Shown in pieces: positions 35,021 to 43,168 of a stretch of DNA of 64,000 nucleotides (positions are counted from its first letter, which is position 1; each line of letters begins with the position of its first letter). This DNA is from Bin127 sp034423055. GTDB lineage: Bacteria > Chloroflexota > Dehalococcoidia > Lucifugimonadales > Lucifugimonadaceae. Location of the stretch: contig DAOUJE010000051.1 of the NCBI GenBank assembly GCA_034423055.1, positions 1 through 64,000 on the forward strand, in the 5' to 3' direction. The notes beneath the pieces were generated by a model. The model worked only from the letters and a program-made list of their open reading frames with translations, was not told the origin of the DNA and ran no database searches. A program made the position numbers and the translations under genes.

Positions 35021-36712
35021 TCATGCGATCAATTCCTCGCTCGATACTGCCTCAATCCCAAACGGCTCCCTTACGTCTTCCAGCCCTCCTTGCCTACCGG
35101 GGTCGCGTTGGGTTCGCTGAGAGTCCTGGTACATGCCCGGATTGGGGGGCATCTCGAACTCGTCGCCTTTAAGGAGGTCCTCGATGGTACGGATCTGGAT
35201 TTTGGGATAGTCCCTCTGCCACAGTTCCGAGTGGTAGAAGTCTGCGCTTACAGCTTCTGAGGTCATCGCGCGTGTCGGGTTTTCCAAAGTGATGAAGAGG
35301 CCGAGAGCGGCGTTCTCGCGCTGCACGGTGCCAACTAAGTCGCGAACGTGGGAGACGTTCACTCTACCGCTTTTTACCTGGATTATGGCTCGGTGCGTGG
35401 ACCTGCGAGGACCGTTGATGAAGTGCAGAACGCCGTCGATACCTCTGTCAGCGCCGCGATGGTCGTATTGTTGAGGTCGCGCTCCCAACAATGACAAAGC
35501 CCAGAACTCGAACTGATATCTATCCTGCTCTGCCAGCGCACGTGCGCTGCCGACATCAACTGGTTCACCGGTCACCGAGTAGTCTTCGCCTTGGACGATA
35601 CCGAAGCTCGTTTTTAGCCTGTGCTTCATCAGGGCTACTGCGAGATGAGTGATGTCGATGCCGATCCAATTGCGGTCGAGCCGTTCTGACACTGCGACTG
35701 CAGTGCCGCAGCCGCAGAATGGATCTAGAACAACGTCACCCGGGTTGGACGAAGCTCTGACGATGCGCTCCAACAGCCGTTCCGGTTTTTGAGTCGGGTA
35801 GCCCAACCGCTCTTTAGCTTGCGAGTTGATCGGCGGAATGTCTTCCCATAGAGCTTGGACTGGTCTGCCCTTCTGCTCGTCCAGATAGCGTTTCCGTCTG
35901 ATACCACCAGATTGCGTGAAGTGCAATCTTCCCTCTGCATCCAGTCGTTGCATTGTCGCGAGCGGAACCCGCCAAAGCGAAGTCACGCCCTTGTATGCGT
36001 ACTCGTAGCCACCGCCAGTCAAACCTTTCGCCGAGAGACTGTCGTCTTGCCACAGCCTTCCATCTGGATCCTGATAGCGAAATCGCGATTTGTACTCTTC
36101 ATCGTATGGCTGGTACTGTAGATGCCAAGTCCAGTCGTCGCTCTTGGTGTAGAAAAGGATCGTGTCGGTGTTTCTTCCGAAACGTATGGCGTCACTATGG
36201 GCGAATGTCCGTTTCCAAGTGATTTCGTTGCGGAAGTTCATGACGCCGAAGACTGTGTCCATGACAGTCTTCAGGTAGTGGCTGGCGGTCGGATCGCAAT
36301 GGAGGTAGATGGAACCGGTGGGTTTTAACACCCTGTGGAGTTCGACGAGGCGCGGCGTCATCATCACCAAGTACGCCATCAGCGCGTTGCGACCGACGAA
36401 ATCTCGGAACGCGGAGACCATGTCTTTGACTGCGGGCGCGACGGTCGGATTCAGGATGATGTCCTGTTCGTATGCCCGCTCGGTTTCTTTTGTCCACTCC
36501 CATGTGTCTGTGAAAGCACTTATCTGGGCTGGAGAGCTTTGTCCTGTCTGCTCTTTGAATAGGACGTTGTAGGTGGCGTTGGAGTTGAATGGCGGATCGA
36601 GGTAGATCAGATCCACTGATTCGTCGTCGATGTAGCGGCGCAATACTTCGAGGTTGTCGCCGTAGTAAAGGGTGTTTTGCATCTTGGAGAACTGGATGTT
36701 TCTTGGTTTCAC
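35021..36712 (-). CDS. Site-specific DNA methyltransferase fused to an Mrr-like endonuclease domain
   Basis: 563 residues with a GTG start (an ATG at 36682 is an alternative). Amino-methyltransferase of beta-type order: catalytic DPPFNS near residue 40, AdoMet motif LDPFCGCGTAV near residue 335, target region between them. Residues about 395-510 look like a PD-(D/E)xK Mrr-type nuclease: GADRGIDGVLHF then AIIQVKSG and a conserved helix with HVRDLVGTVQRENAALGLFIT. A single polypeptide could thus methylate and cleave. No separate restriction or specificity gene is near. Could act in restriction or in epigenetic control. Confidence 0.8.
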   Translation of the reverse strand: MKPRNIQFSKMQNTLYYGDNLEVLRRYIDDESVDLIYLDPPFNSNATYNVLFKEQTGQSSPAQISAFTDTWEWTKETERAYEQDIILNPTVAPAVKDMVSAFRDFVGRNALMAYLVMMTPRLVELHRVLKPTGSIYLHCDPTASHYLKTVMDTVFGVMNFRNEITWKRTFAHSDAIRFGRNTDTILFYTKSDDWTWHLQYQPYDEEYKSRFRYQDPDGRLWQDDSLSAKGLTGGGYEYAYKGVTSLWRVPLATMQRLDAEGRLHFTQSGGIRRKRYLDEQKGRPVQALWEDIPPINSQAKERLGYPTQKPERLLERIVRASSNPGDVVLDPFCGCGTAVAVSERLDRNWIGIDITHLAVALMKHRLKTSFGIVQGEDYSVTGEPVDVGSARALAEQDRYQFEFWALSLLGARPQQYDHRGADRGIDGVLHFINGPRRSTHRAIIQVKSGRVNVSHVRDLVGTVQRENAALGLFITLENPTRAMTSEAVSADFYHSELWQRDYPKIQIRTIEDLLKGDEFEMPPNPGMYQDSQRTQRDPGRQGGLEDVREPFGIEAVSSEELIA

Positions 36713-36808
36713 ACCGTATAAAGTCGATGCAGTTCAAGCGTACCAGCGGATTTCATGGTCGTTCTTTGTGTTTGGCATGCCACTGCGACATCCAACGTGA
36801 CGGTAGGA

Positions 36809-37519
36809 TCAGACGCCATCTTTGAAAACCGTCCTCAGTAGTTCGATTTGTTCGGGAACCATCAGGGTGTAGTCAGGCACCCAGAAAGGCAATGTGTTTT
36901 GCCAGATGACACCGAGTTCTCGATCGTATCCTGCCTTGTCAGGATCGAACCATTCCAAGGTTCTGGAACCGAGGTTTGAATCCTCTTCGCCCATCGGTTC
37001 GCAGTATGGCGTATTGGTGTTGAAGTAGTTGACGCAGTGCCATTTCGGAACGACCATCAGAATCGGATCGCCGTTTTCGTCATTCTTGACGCCGAAGATC
37101 CAATAGTGGTGTGATTGGCCGAGCCAGTATCCGGACTTGGAGTTTGCCACTTCACGGTGTTTTACGGGTAGGCCGAGAAAACCGCCATGGGCGATTCGCG
37201 GGAGCCACTTGAGGCCGGTGATCGGATCGCGGATATCTTCCAAGACGTGGGAGATGATGACGAAATCGAATGGTCCGTCGGCGCCAAGTTCTCGCCAGAT
37301 GTCTTCGCTGTTTACGTCGCCAACATACAGGCGCTTGTCGGTTTCGAAGGGGAAGACGTCAACATATACATCGACAACGTCGTCGGCCCACGGGTTGTGT
37401 CTTCCGCCGATGTCGACGACGGTGTAGTTTGGATTGTCAGCCTTCCTGCGTCGAATTTGTTCAAGCATCTTGGCGCGGTACTCTTGCGTGTTCCCGGCCG
37501 CGTAGTCAACTATTGGCAT
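36809..37519 (-). CDS. SAM-dependent methyltransferase-like protein (class I fold)
   Basis: 236 residues. A Rossmann-like start (YTVVDIGGRHNPWADDVVDVYVDV) corresponds to motif I with GGRH instead of GxGxG. Motif II-like acidic residues follow in YVGDVNSEDIW, and FDFVIISHVLEDIRDP fits motif IV of type 11 methyltransferases. The C-terminal 90 residues (ANSKSGYWLGQSHHYWIFGV onwards) match nothing I know. Substrate unknown; it may be a sugar or lipid methyltransferase. Confidence 0.5.
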   Translation of the reverse strand: MPIVDYAAGNTQEYRAKMLEQIRRRKADNPNYTVVDIGGRHNPWADDVVDVYVDVFPFETDKRLYVGDVNSEDIWRELGADGPFDFVIISHVLEDIRDPITGLKWLPRIAHGGFLGLPVKHREVANSKSGYWLGQSHHYWIFGVKNDENGDPILMVVPKWHCVNYFNTNTPYCEPMGEEDSNLGSRTLEWFDPDKAGYDRELGVIWQNTLPFWVPDYTLMVPEQIELLRTVFKDGV

Positions 37520-37564
37520 CGATGTCTCCGAATATTGCGAGTTCGTGGGCAGCGAACATCGGGC

Positions 37565-38494
37565 TTAGACAAGGTATTTGCGGTTGACTTTGCAGACGTA
37601 GGAGTAGGTTGGGTTCACGAACTGCGTGACGCGGGCCTCGAGGCACTGGGCGAGGAATATGAAAGCTTCGCCTTGCGTCATGCCGTAGTCGGCTTCAAGC
37701 CAGAGGATCATTTCGGAGAGGGCGATGCGGAAAGCGTCTTCGGCTGGTTTCTCGATGCCGGTGGTCATGATGTGGGTGTCGTTCTCGATCCGAGGCCATG
37801 TCATTCCTTCGGGCTTAGGAGAGAGTTCGACCTTCATCATGACGGAGCCGCCGGTTTCAATACCGCCGCCACCACAGATTTCACCGTCGCCTTGTCTGGC
37901 GTGCATATCGCCGACGTGCAGTAAGGCTCCTGGGTGGTAGACGGGCAGATGGAGACGCGCTCCGGTGGTGACTTCTTGGATGTCGAAGTTTCCGCCCCAT
38001 TCCCCTGCCCATCCGTTGTGTCGAGCCTCACGCTCGGGCGCGACGCCAACAACTCCGAGCATGGGTTCGACCGGGAACGAGAGTTTGTCGTTCCAGATGA
38101 TCTGACGGTTTTCTACGTCGATGCGGCAGATGCGGAATTGTGGGCCGATGTTGGAGGGTCCGAGGTATCCGGGCATCGCTCCTGTGGATCCGCCATACCG
38201 CGTCCATCCCACAGGATGAGTCTTGATCTCGCCGATGTGGACGGTGAGCATGTGGCCCGGTTCAGCGCCTTCAACGAAGGTGCAACCGGACGATGCGTTG
38301 CCGCGGTCGGTTGGTTGTGAGTCGGAGCGATAGGTGTTGTAGAGGTCTCGGATGTCATCAGGTACGAGTTCGGCATCGGGGCCGCGGTTCATCTGCGTTT
38401 GGACTTCGAACCATTCGCCGGGTTGGACGTGGAGGGTCACCGTGTTGGCGGCGGAGTGTTCGTAGTAGAGGGTGTCTCGAGTTGCGATTTTCAT
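37565..38494 (-). CDS. Acetamidase/formamidase family amidohydrolase
   Basis: 309 residues. Recognised from HVQPGEWFEVQTQMNRG, NASSGCTFVEGAEPGHMLTVHI, LHVGDMHARQGDGEICGGGGIE (metal-binding His/Asp/Glu) and IALSEMILWLEADYGMTQGEAF near the end, all hallmarks of the FmdA/AmdA family. Hydrolyses short amides to ammonia and an acid. It lies between a methyltransferase-like gene and an HAD gene, same strand, likely independent. Confidence 0.88.
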   Translation of the reverse strand: MKIATRDTLYYEHSAANTVTLHVQPGEWFEVQTQMNRGPDAELVPDDIRDLYNTYRSDSQPTDRGNASSGCTFVEGAEPGHMLTVHIGEIKTHPVGWTRYGGSTGAMPGYLGPSNIGPQFRICRIDVENRQIIWNDKLSFPVEPMLGVVGVAPEREARHNGWAGEWGGNFDIQEVTTGARLHLPVYHPGALLHVGDMHARQGDGEICGGGGIETGGSVMMKVELSPKPEGMTWPRIENDTHIMTTGIEKPAEDAFRIALSEMILWLEADYGMTQGEAFIFLAQCLEARVTQFVNPTYSYVCKVNRKYLV

Positions 38495-38616
38495 GGGGCG
38501 GTCTTTGATGGAATGGGGTTGCGATTTGGGTGAAGTTTAATGGTTGCTGAGTTGGATTCGAGCATGCTCTGCGTTCGCTTTGCTCCGCGTCCCCTTCGCT
38601 CCGCGAAAGGGACTGA
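38495..38616. repeat. GCGTTCGC/CGTCCCC hairpin repeat
   Basis: CTGCGTTCGCTTTGCTCCGC (38568-38587) then GTCCCCTTCGCTCCGCGAAA (38588-38607): another member of the CCCCTTTCG palindromic family, just downstream of the HAD gene's stop codon on the minus strand. Confidence 0.55.
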
Positions 38617-39351
38617 TTAAGCCAAGAGTTTGTTGGCTAGTTCGGGAAAGTCGGCAGCGACGATGTCGATTTTGGGATCGGCGGTTGCGGTCGCGACATC
38701 GGAGTATCCGGGGTTTACGTTTGATTCGCCTTCTCGGTGGATGTATGCGGTGGGCATTCCGGCTCCTGTCGAGTTTTTGAGGTCGTTCATGTGTGCGGCG
38801 ACCATCATTGTTTCGGAGGGTTGAAGTCGTAGGAGTCGGATGGCTTTGTTGTAGGCGTTTGGCGGGCCTTTGTAGGCGCCGAGGAATTCGCAGGAGAGGA
38901 TTCCGTCCCAGCTGATGCCGTTGTGCTTAGAACAGTCGACGGCGATCGAGTAGCTGAGAACGGTTAGGACGATGACGGTGTATCGGGATCTGAGGTCATG
39001 GATAGCGTTGGCGGCTCCGGGCCATGCTCTGAGTCGGTGCCATACCTCTGTGAGGTCGTCGCGTTCGGAAGTGTAGAGAGATATGCTTGTGTGTTTTTCG
39101 AGGACGTCGTCGAGGACTTGACGGTGGATGTGGTCGAGGTTGGTCCACGGGAGTTCACCTCGATTGACGCGGCCCAGCATATCGAACGACCAGACACGCC
39201 AGTCGGTAGCGAACTGTACGAAATCGACATCCGCGCCCTTTTCCGCAGCGAGTCGTTTGACTTCGTCTTGAATAGTGCCGCGCCAGTCGAATACGGTTCC
39301 GCCAACGTCCCAGGTGAGTGCTTTGATGTTGGAGAGGTCAGTCACAGTCAT
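38617..39351 (-). CDS. HAD-superfamily hydrolase, haloacid dehalogenase type II-like
   Basis: 244 residues. Motif I ALTWDVGGTVFDWRG (nucleophile Asp; second Asp of DxD replaced by glycine as in type II dehalogenases), motif II as IVLTVLSYS, lysine in FLGAYKGPPNAY and motif IV MMVAAHMNDLKNST. In true 2-haloacid dehalogenases motif IV has SxxxxD; here AAHMND. The reaction may be dehalogenation or phosphate removal. Divergent from panB with a 45-bp gap. Confidence 0.75.
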   Translation of the reverse strand: MTVTDLSNIKALTWDVGGTVFDWRGTIQDEVKRLAAEKGADVDFVQFATDWRVWSFDMLGRVNRGELPWTNLDHIHRQVLDDVLEKHTSISLYTSERDDLTEVWHRLRAWPGAANAIHDLRSRYTVIVLTVLSYSIAVDCSKHNGISWDGILSCEFLGAYKGPPNAYNKAIRLLRLQPSETMMVAAHMNDLKNSTGAGMPTAYIHREGESNVNPGYSDVATATADPKIDIVAADFPELANKLLA

Positions 39352-39396
39352 TGGCCTTGTTCGAGATTTGTTCGAGTGAAGTGTAACGGTTCAATT

Positions 39397-40233
39397 ATGG
39401 ATAATTGGGGTATGTGCGCGGCACCACAGCGTTTGACGGTTCGTTACTTCGGCGATGCGAAGGCTCGTGGCGAGTTGATCCCGATGGTCACGGCGTATGA
39501 CTACAACCATGGGTTGTTGGTCGATAGTGCGGGAATACCAGCGATCCTGGTCGGGGATAGTTTGGGTAACGTAGTTCTGGGGTACGACTCGACGGTTCCA
39601 GTGACGGTTGAGGATATGGTCCGGGCGACGGCGGCGGTTACGCGGGGTGCGAAGAAGGCGTTTGTAGTTGCGGATATGCCGTTCGGGAGCTATCAGTCGG
39701 ATGTTCCGACAGCGATCAATAACGCGGCGAGACTGATGAAGGAAGGCGGAGCTCAGTCGGTGAAGCTCGAGGGCGGAGTGAGTGTTGAGAAGACGATTCG
39801 GGCGTTGGTGGAGGCTGGGATACCGGTGATGGGGCATGTTGGTTTTACGCCGCAGTCGATACATTCGTTCGGAGGGTATCGTGTGCAAGGGCGCGGTGAG
39901 AATGCTGAGCGGGTGATTGAGGACGCTCTGGCGGTTGAGCGTGCTGGGGCGTTTTCGGTGGTGTTGGAGCTGATGCCGTCGGAGTTGTCGAAGGAGATCA
40001 CGGAGCGCTTGAGTATTCCGACGATCGGGATTGGTGCGGGTCCGCACTGCGATGGTCAGATACAGGTGTTGCACGACATGTTGGGGTTGGATCCGACTTT
40101 CAGGCCGCGTCATGCGGGTCGGTACGGAGATTTGGCGGGGGTGATCCGGGATGCGGTGAAGCAGTATATGGATGATGTCGGGGATGGTACGTTCCCGGGC
40201 GAGGGTCGGTCGCATTATTCGCGGTCGGAGTGA
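39397..40233 (+). CDS. panB: 3-methyl-2-oxobutanoate hydroxymethyltransferase
   Basis: 278 residues from ATG 39397 (ATG 39412 is nearly as good). KetopantoatE synthase landmarks: MVTAYDYNHGLLVDSAGIP, LVGDSLGNVVLGYDST, KLEGG, GHVGFTPQSIHSFGGYRVQG and GIGAGPHCDGQIQVLHDMLGL. First committed step of pantothenate synthesis (methylene-THF plus ketoisovalerate). The last 137 bp are repeated at 41765-41901 beyond a two-gene insert, so this gene's present 3' end probably came from the inserted element. No panC or panD nearby. Confidence 0.95.
   Translation: MDNWGMCAAPQRLTVRYFGDAKARGELIPMVTAYDYNHGLLVDSAGIPAILVGDSLGNVVLGYDSTVPVTVEDMVRATAAVTRGAKKAFVVADMPFGSYQSDVPTAINNAARLMKEGGAQSVKLEGGVSVEKTIRALVEAGIPVMGHVGFTPQSIHSFGGYRVQGRGENAERVIEDALAVERAGAFSVVLELMPSELSKEITERLSIPTIGIGAGPHCDGQIQVLHDMLGLDPTFRPRHAGRYGDLAGVIRDAVKQYMDDVGDGTFPGEGRSHYSRSE
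40087..40223 (+). repeat. Left copy of a 137-bp direct repeat (panB 3' end)
   Basis: Identical to 41765-41901 except at five positions by my count; all five are synonymous in the panB frame (Thr ACT/ACG, Arg AGG/AGA, Ala GCG/GCA, Val GTC/GTT, Gly GGT/GGG). Offset between copies is exactly 1678 bp with no gap. Confidence 0.9.
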
Positions 40234-40364
40234 AGTGGAATTATTGCTTGATTATCGAAATTTCGTTGTAGGAATTGGGTAACACAGATACTGCCGAGTT
40301 TTTCCTCTATTCGATGAGCTTGCGCGATTGGCTGGTTTTGGCCAATTGGGATGAATAGTTTAGA

Positions 40365-40393
40365 TTGAACCGATTGCGACATCTCGTTAGATA
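40365..40393 (+). promoter_or_regulatory. Probable promoter of the TIR/RNase HI cassette
   Basis: TTGAAC (40365-40370), 17-base spacer, TAGATA (40388-40393). Start of transcription near 40400 would leave a 47-nt leader with GAAGGAG before the ATG. A 6-bp inverted repeat ATTGGC...GCCAAT lies just upstream (40328-40347). Confidence 0.55.
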
Positions 40394-40446
40394 ATTGAAA
40401 ATGCGGCGCCGATTTTAGGTATCTGAAACTCACGAAGGAGATCGCG

Positions 40447-41238
40447 ATGCCAAAGTTCCAAGGCGATTTCAACCAACTAAAAACCTTAGTCGCCGAGACC
40501 GGACACAAAGGCAATTGGGACGAAACTGAAAACCCGAGAGTATTTCGAAGCGATGATGGCGCGGTTCTAAACTGGTGGCCTTCCACGGGAACTTGGAACG
40601 TCCAAGGACAAATCTCAGCCAAAAGCAAGCTCCAAGACGCAATCTCGAACTCTTTAGCACGCAGTTCGTCAACTACCGAAATTTCGACCTCGACCGCCGT
40701 CCAGGAGCTTTCGGACGGCGACCAGATTGAAACTCTTACAGCAGATTCGGCAAGCGAAGATGTTGAAAGGGTTTTCGTTGTCTACGGACACGATCAAGCC
40801 GCGTGCGAACAACTTGAACTTCTGCTCCACCGACTGAAATTGGAACCTTTTGTTCTCGGCAATTTTGGTGGTGGTGGCCTGACGATTATTGAAGCTTTGG
40901 AAGCAGAGATCCTGTCTCGTAACAGCGGTAACCGTTTCGGAATCGTGTTGCTTACTCCTGACGATATGGGTTACAGACAAGGGGACGCGCCAACTGACGC
41001 TGAACCTCGAGCGAGGCAAAACGTCGTGATGGAAATGGGGATGTTGCTCGCGGCGTTCGGGCGCGAGCGGGTAGCGATACTCAAAAAAGGGCACGTAGTC
41101 GAACCAACCGACATCAGCGGCATAATCTATCTGCCATTCAACGACCACGTCAGAGAAACAGCGCCGAAGCTCTGTCAACGACTTAGCCAAGCAGGGTTTG
41201 AATTGGATTCCGGTGCGATTGCGCAAGCATCTTCGTAA
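40447..41238 (+). CDS. TIR-domain effector-like protein (PF10137 type) with an extra N-terminal domain
   Basis: 263 residues. The C-terminal half matches the TIR-like family once called predicted nucleotide-binding protein (PF10137, which includes Pycsar/CBASS TIR effectors): VFVVYGHDQAACEQLELLL, FGIVLLTPDDMGYRQGDAP, RARQNVVMEMGMLLAAFGRERVAIL (glutamate near residue 196 in the expected catalytic place), then PTDISGIIYLPF. The N-terminal 60 residues (GDFNQLKTLVAETGHKGNW, then GAVLNWWPSTGTWNVQG) form a separate small domain, with a Ser/Thr-rich linker. Known members hydrolyse NAD when triggered. The start has AAGGAG nine nt upstream. It is coupled to the RNase HI gene by a TAATG overlap. Confidence 0.82.
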   Translation: MPKFQGDFNQLKTLVAETGHKGNWDETENPRVFRSDDGAVLNWWPSTGTWNVQGQISAKSKLQDAISNSLARSSSTTEISTSTAVQELSDGDQIETLTADSASEDVERVFVVYGHDQAACEQLELLLHRLKLEPFVLGNFGGGGLTIIEALEAEILSRNSGNRFGIVLLTPDDMGYRQGDAPTDAEPRARQNVVMEMGMLLAAFGRERVAILKKGHVVEPTDISGIIYLPFNDHVRETAPKLCQRLSQAGFELDSGAIAQASS

Positions 41239-41735
41239 TGGAACAAAAAAAACACGTCACGATTTATACGGACGGCGCATGCACCGGCAACCCAGGACCC
41301 GGAGGGTATGGTGTTGTGTTGCTATACGGCGAACATCGCAATGAGCTTAACGGTGGGTATCGCCAGACCACCAACAATCGTATGGAGCTTATGGCTCCAA
41401 TTAAAGGACTCGAATTGCTGAACCAGAGTTGCCGCGTTACTCTCCACAGTGATTCGCGTTACGTTGTTGACGGCATGGAAAAAGGTTGGGCCGAGCGTTG
41501 GCGAGCAAAAGGCTGGATGCGCACCAAAAAACATCGAGCGAAAAATCCAGACCTGTGGTCGAGACTGCTCGAATTGTGTGAAACACATGATGTCGAGTTC
41601 AGGTGGGTGCCAGGGCACGCCGATGTAGTCGAAAATGAACGATGCGACGAGTTGGCTGTTGAAGCGGCCCATCAAGATGATTTATCAATCGACCAAGGTT
41701 ATGAGCAAACGTTGAACACGCAGCAACTAACGTAG
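41238..41735 (+). CDS. rnhA: Ribonuclease HI
   Basis: 165 residues with all catalytic positions: Asp12 (YTDGAC), Glu50 (NNRMEL), Asp72 (LHSDSRYV), Asp137 (ENERCDELA), plus His127 (PGHAD) and the basic-protrusion region WAERWRAKGWMRTKKHRAKNPDLW. It should therefore cleave RNA in RNA-DNA hybrids. The ATG overlaps the stop of the TIR gene (TAATG), implying translational coupling and a joint role. It could be the cell's ordinary RNase HI that was captured, or a component of the cassette. The C-terminal tail of about 20 residues is unrelated to the enzyme core. Confidence 0.92.
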   Translation: MEQKKHVTIYTDGACTGNPGPGGYGVVLLYGEHRNELNGGYRQTTNNRMELMAPIKGLELLNQSCRVTLHSDSRYVVDGMEKGWAERWRAKGWMRTKKHRAKNPDLWSRLLELCETHDVEFRWVPGHADVVENERCDELAVEAAHQDDLSIDQGYEQTLNTQQLT

Positions 41736-41764
41736 TTATCACAATCTCATCCACTCGCTAAGGA

Positions 41765-41905
41765 TTGGATCCGACGTTCAGACCGCGTCATGCAGGTCGG
41801 TACGGAGATTTGGCGGGGGTGATCCGGGATGCGGTGAAGCAGTATATGGATGATGTTGGGGATGGTACGTTCCCGGGCGAGGGGCGGTCGCATTATTCGC
41901 GATAG
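41765..41905 (+). pseudogene. panB: Displaced 3' end of panB
   Basis: The frame starts LDPTFRPRHAGRYGDLAGVI and continues to SHYSR followed by TAG; 46 codons, no start. It differs from the intact panB tail only at synonymous sites plus the last three codons (panB ends SRSE). No promoter or ribosome binding site. Best read as the original end of panB left behind after insertion of the TIR/RNase HI segment, or as one end of a duplication. Confidence 0.85.
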
Positions 41906-42640
41906 GGTTTGAACCGCTGATTACGCTGATTTATGTGATGGGTTCTGATTTCGGTGTTGGTGTGATGGGGAGTTGAACGGGGTTTCAGCAGGCGCGATTA
42001 GTCGGAGCGTGCCGATGGGCACCCCCTCCGTTCTCGATGCAGTGCATCCTTTGAGCCCTCCCCCTGAAATCAGGGGGAGGAATGATATTTGCATTGCGAA
42101 GAGATGATTTTGTTTGTCATCTGCACCTTTCCTTCGGCTCCGTTGCTTGTCGCAACTGGCTTTATTCGGTTGATTTGTTGCACCTGCGGGTCGGGGTTCA
42201 GACGTAGCTGACGTCTGTCTCCCGACCCGTCGATACGGTTGCTGCCGGCAGCGGCTCGACCCTGCTTCCGCCAGTCGTGAAGCCGATGTCGCGTAGGACA
42301 CAAGACACCGTGTCCTATCACACAGACCATCACAACTGAGGGTGGCCCGTTCCGCGTCATCGACCTCGCATCCACTCAGGTCGAGGTTCTGATTCCTGTC
42401 AAACCCACGCCACGCACGTCGAGTTCCGCGTTCGGCTCAACGAGGTGTACTGTCAGAGGACGTAGCGCCTCCACTCATCTGCACCGCACAGCAGGGTTCG
42501 GGGAAATCACCGAACCCTTCGGAATGGTTCGTACTCACGTAGCATTGTGCTCGTGCGTGACGTTTGCCTTATGAGTCATATTATTACATACGTATGATAA
42601 ATGTGCAAGCGCGATTGGCAACCATGACGCGAAGGATTTC
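41906..42640. other. Gene-free, hairpin-rich region; origin unknown
   Basis: No convincing gene on either strand. It contains several stable inverted repeats: CCTCCCCCTGA/TCAGGGGGAGG (42057-42080), TCGACCT/AGGTCGA (about 42359-42383), GGGTTCGG/CCGAACCC (about 42492-42516) and CACG-AGCA/TGCT-CGTG (about 42534-42552). It ends in an AT-rich stretch (ATTATTACATACGTATGATA). This density suggests a structured RNA or the end of an IS element whose coding part is gone; I cannot identify which. Confidence 0.45.
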
Positions 42641-43168
42641 GACCAGCAGTGTCATTCTGAGTAGAACGAAGAATCTGGGCGGACGGCAGCCCTTTGCGCC
42701 AGTTCACCCTGACCCCGTATCGGGGTACGGGGCAGGCTATGATCCTCTCCCGTCAAGGGTTCTTCGCACAACCACCGTCATACCCGCGCAGGCGGGTACC
42801 CAGAGGAGTAGTGAGAGGATAGGCGCACGTCGATTGAACTGGATTCCCGCGTGCGCGGGAATGACAGGGTTGTGCAGAGCCCCCACCAAGGGAGAGGGGA
42901 TTGGATTCCTCGCTGCGCTCGGAATGACATAGGTGGGCGGAACGACATGGCTGCTCGGAATGACATGCAGGAGGGGAGTAAGGTGGCGGTCCGCCTGCCT
43001 GGGGCATCCCCTGCGTTCTTGTGTCGGTCTTTTGGGCTCCGCGTCCCCTTCGCTGCGCGAAGGGGGGAGTTTGGATTCCTCGCTGCGCTCGGAATGACAA
43101 CTCGGTGGCTGAAAGCGCGATACGATAACGCTAGTCTCTGAACAGATTGAAGGCTAGGAGTTGACGGA
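42641..43168. repeat. Cluster of dispersed palindromic repeats
   Basis: At least four units: GTCATTCTGAGTAGAACGAA (42650), the perfect palindrome ATTCCCGCG-TG-CGCGGGAAT (about 42844-42863), GGATTCCTCGCTGCGCTCGG twice (about 42903 and 43073), and CGTCCCCTTCGCTGCGCGAA (about 43042). The copies at 42903 and 43073 flank a second CCCCTTCG hairpin. No gene recognised; NIPSNAP gene starts next. Confidence 0.6.

Noticed and set aside
42060..42375. C-terminal part of an IS605-type TnpB with its guide RNA on the minus strand
   Set aside because: Fragments with Ser/Arg/Gly-rich tails and hairpins look vaguely similar, but no zinc-ribbon or RuvC motif can be read; kept only as an unassigned structured region.
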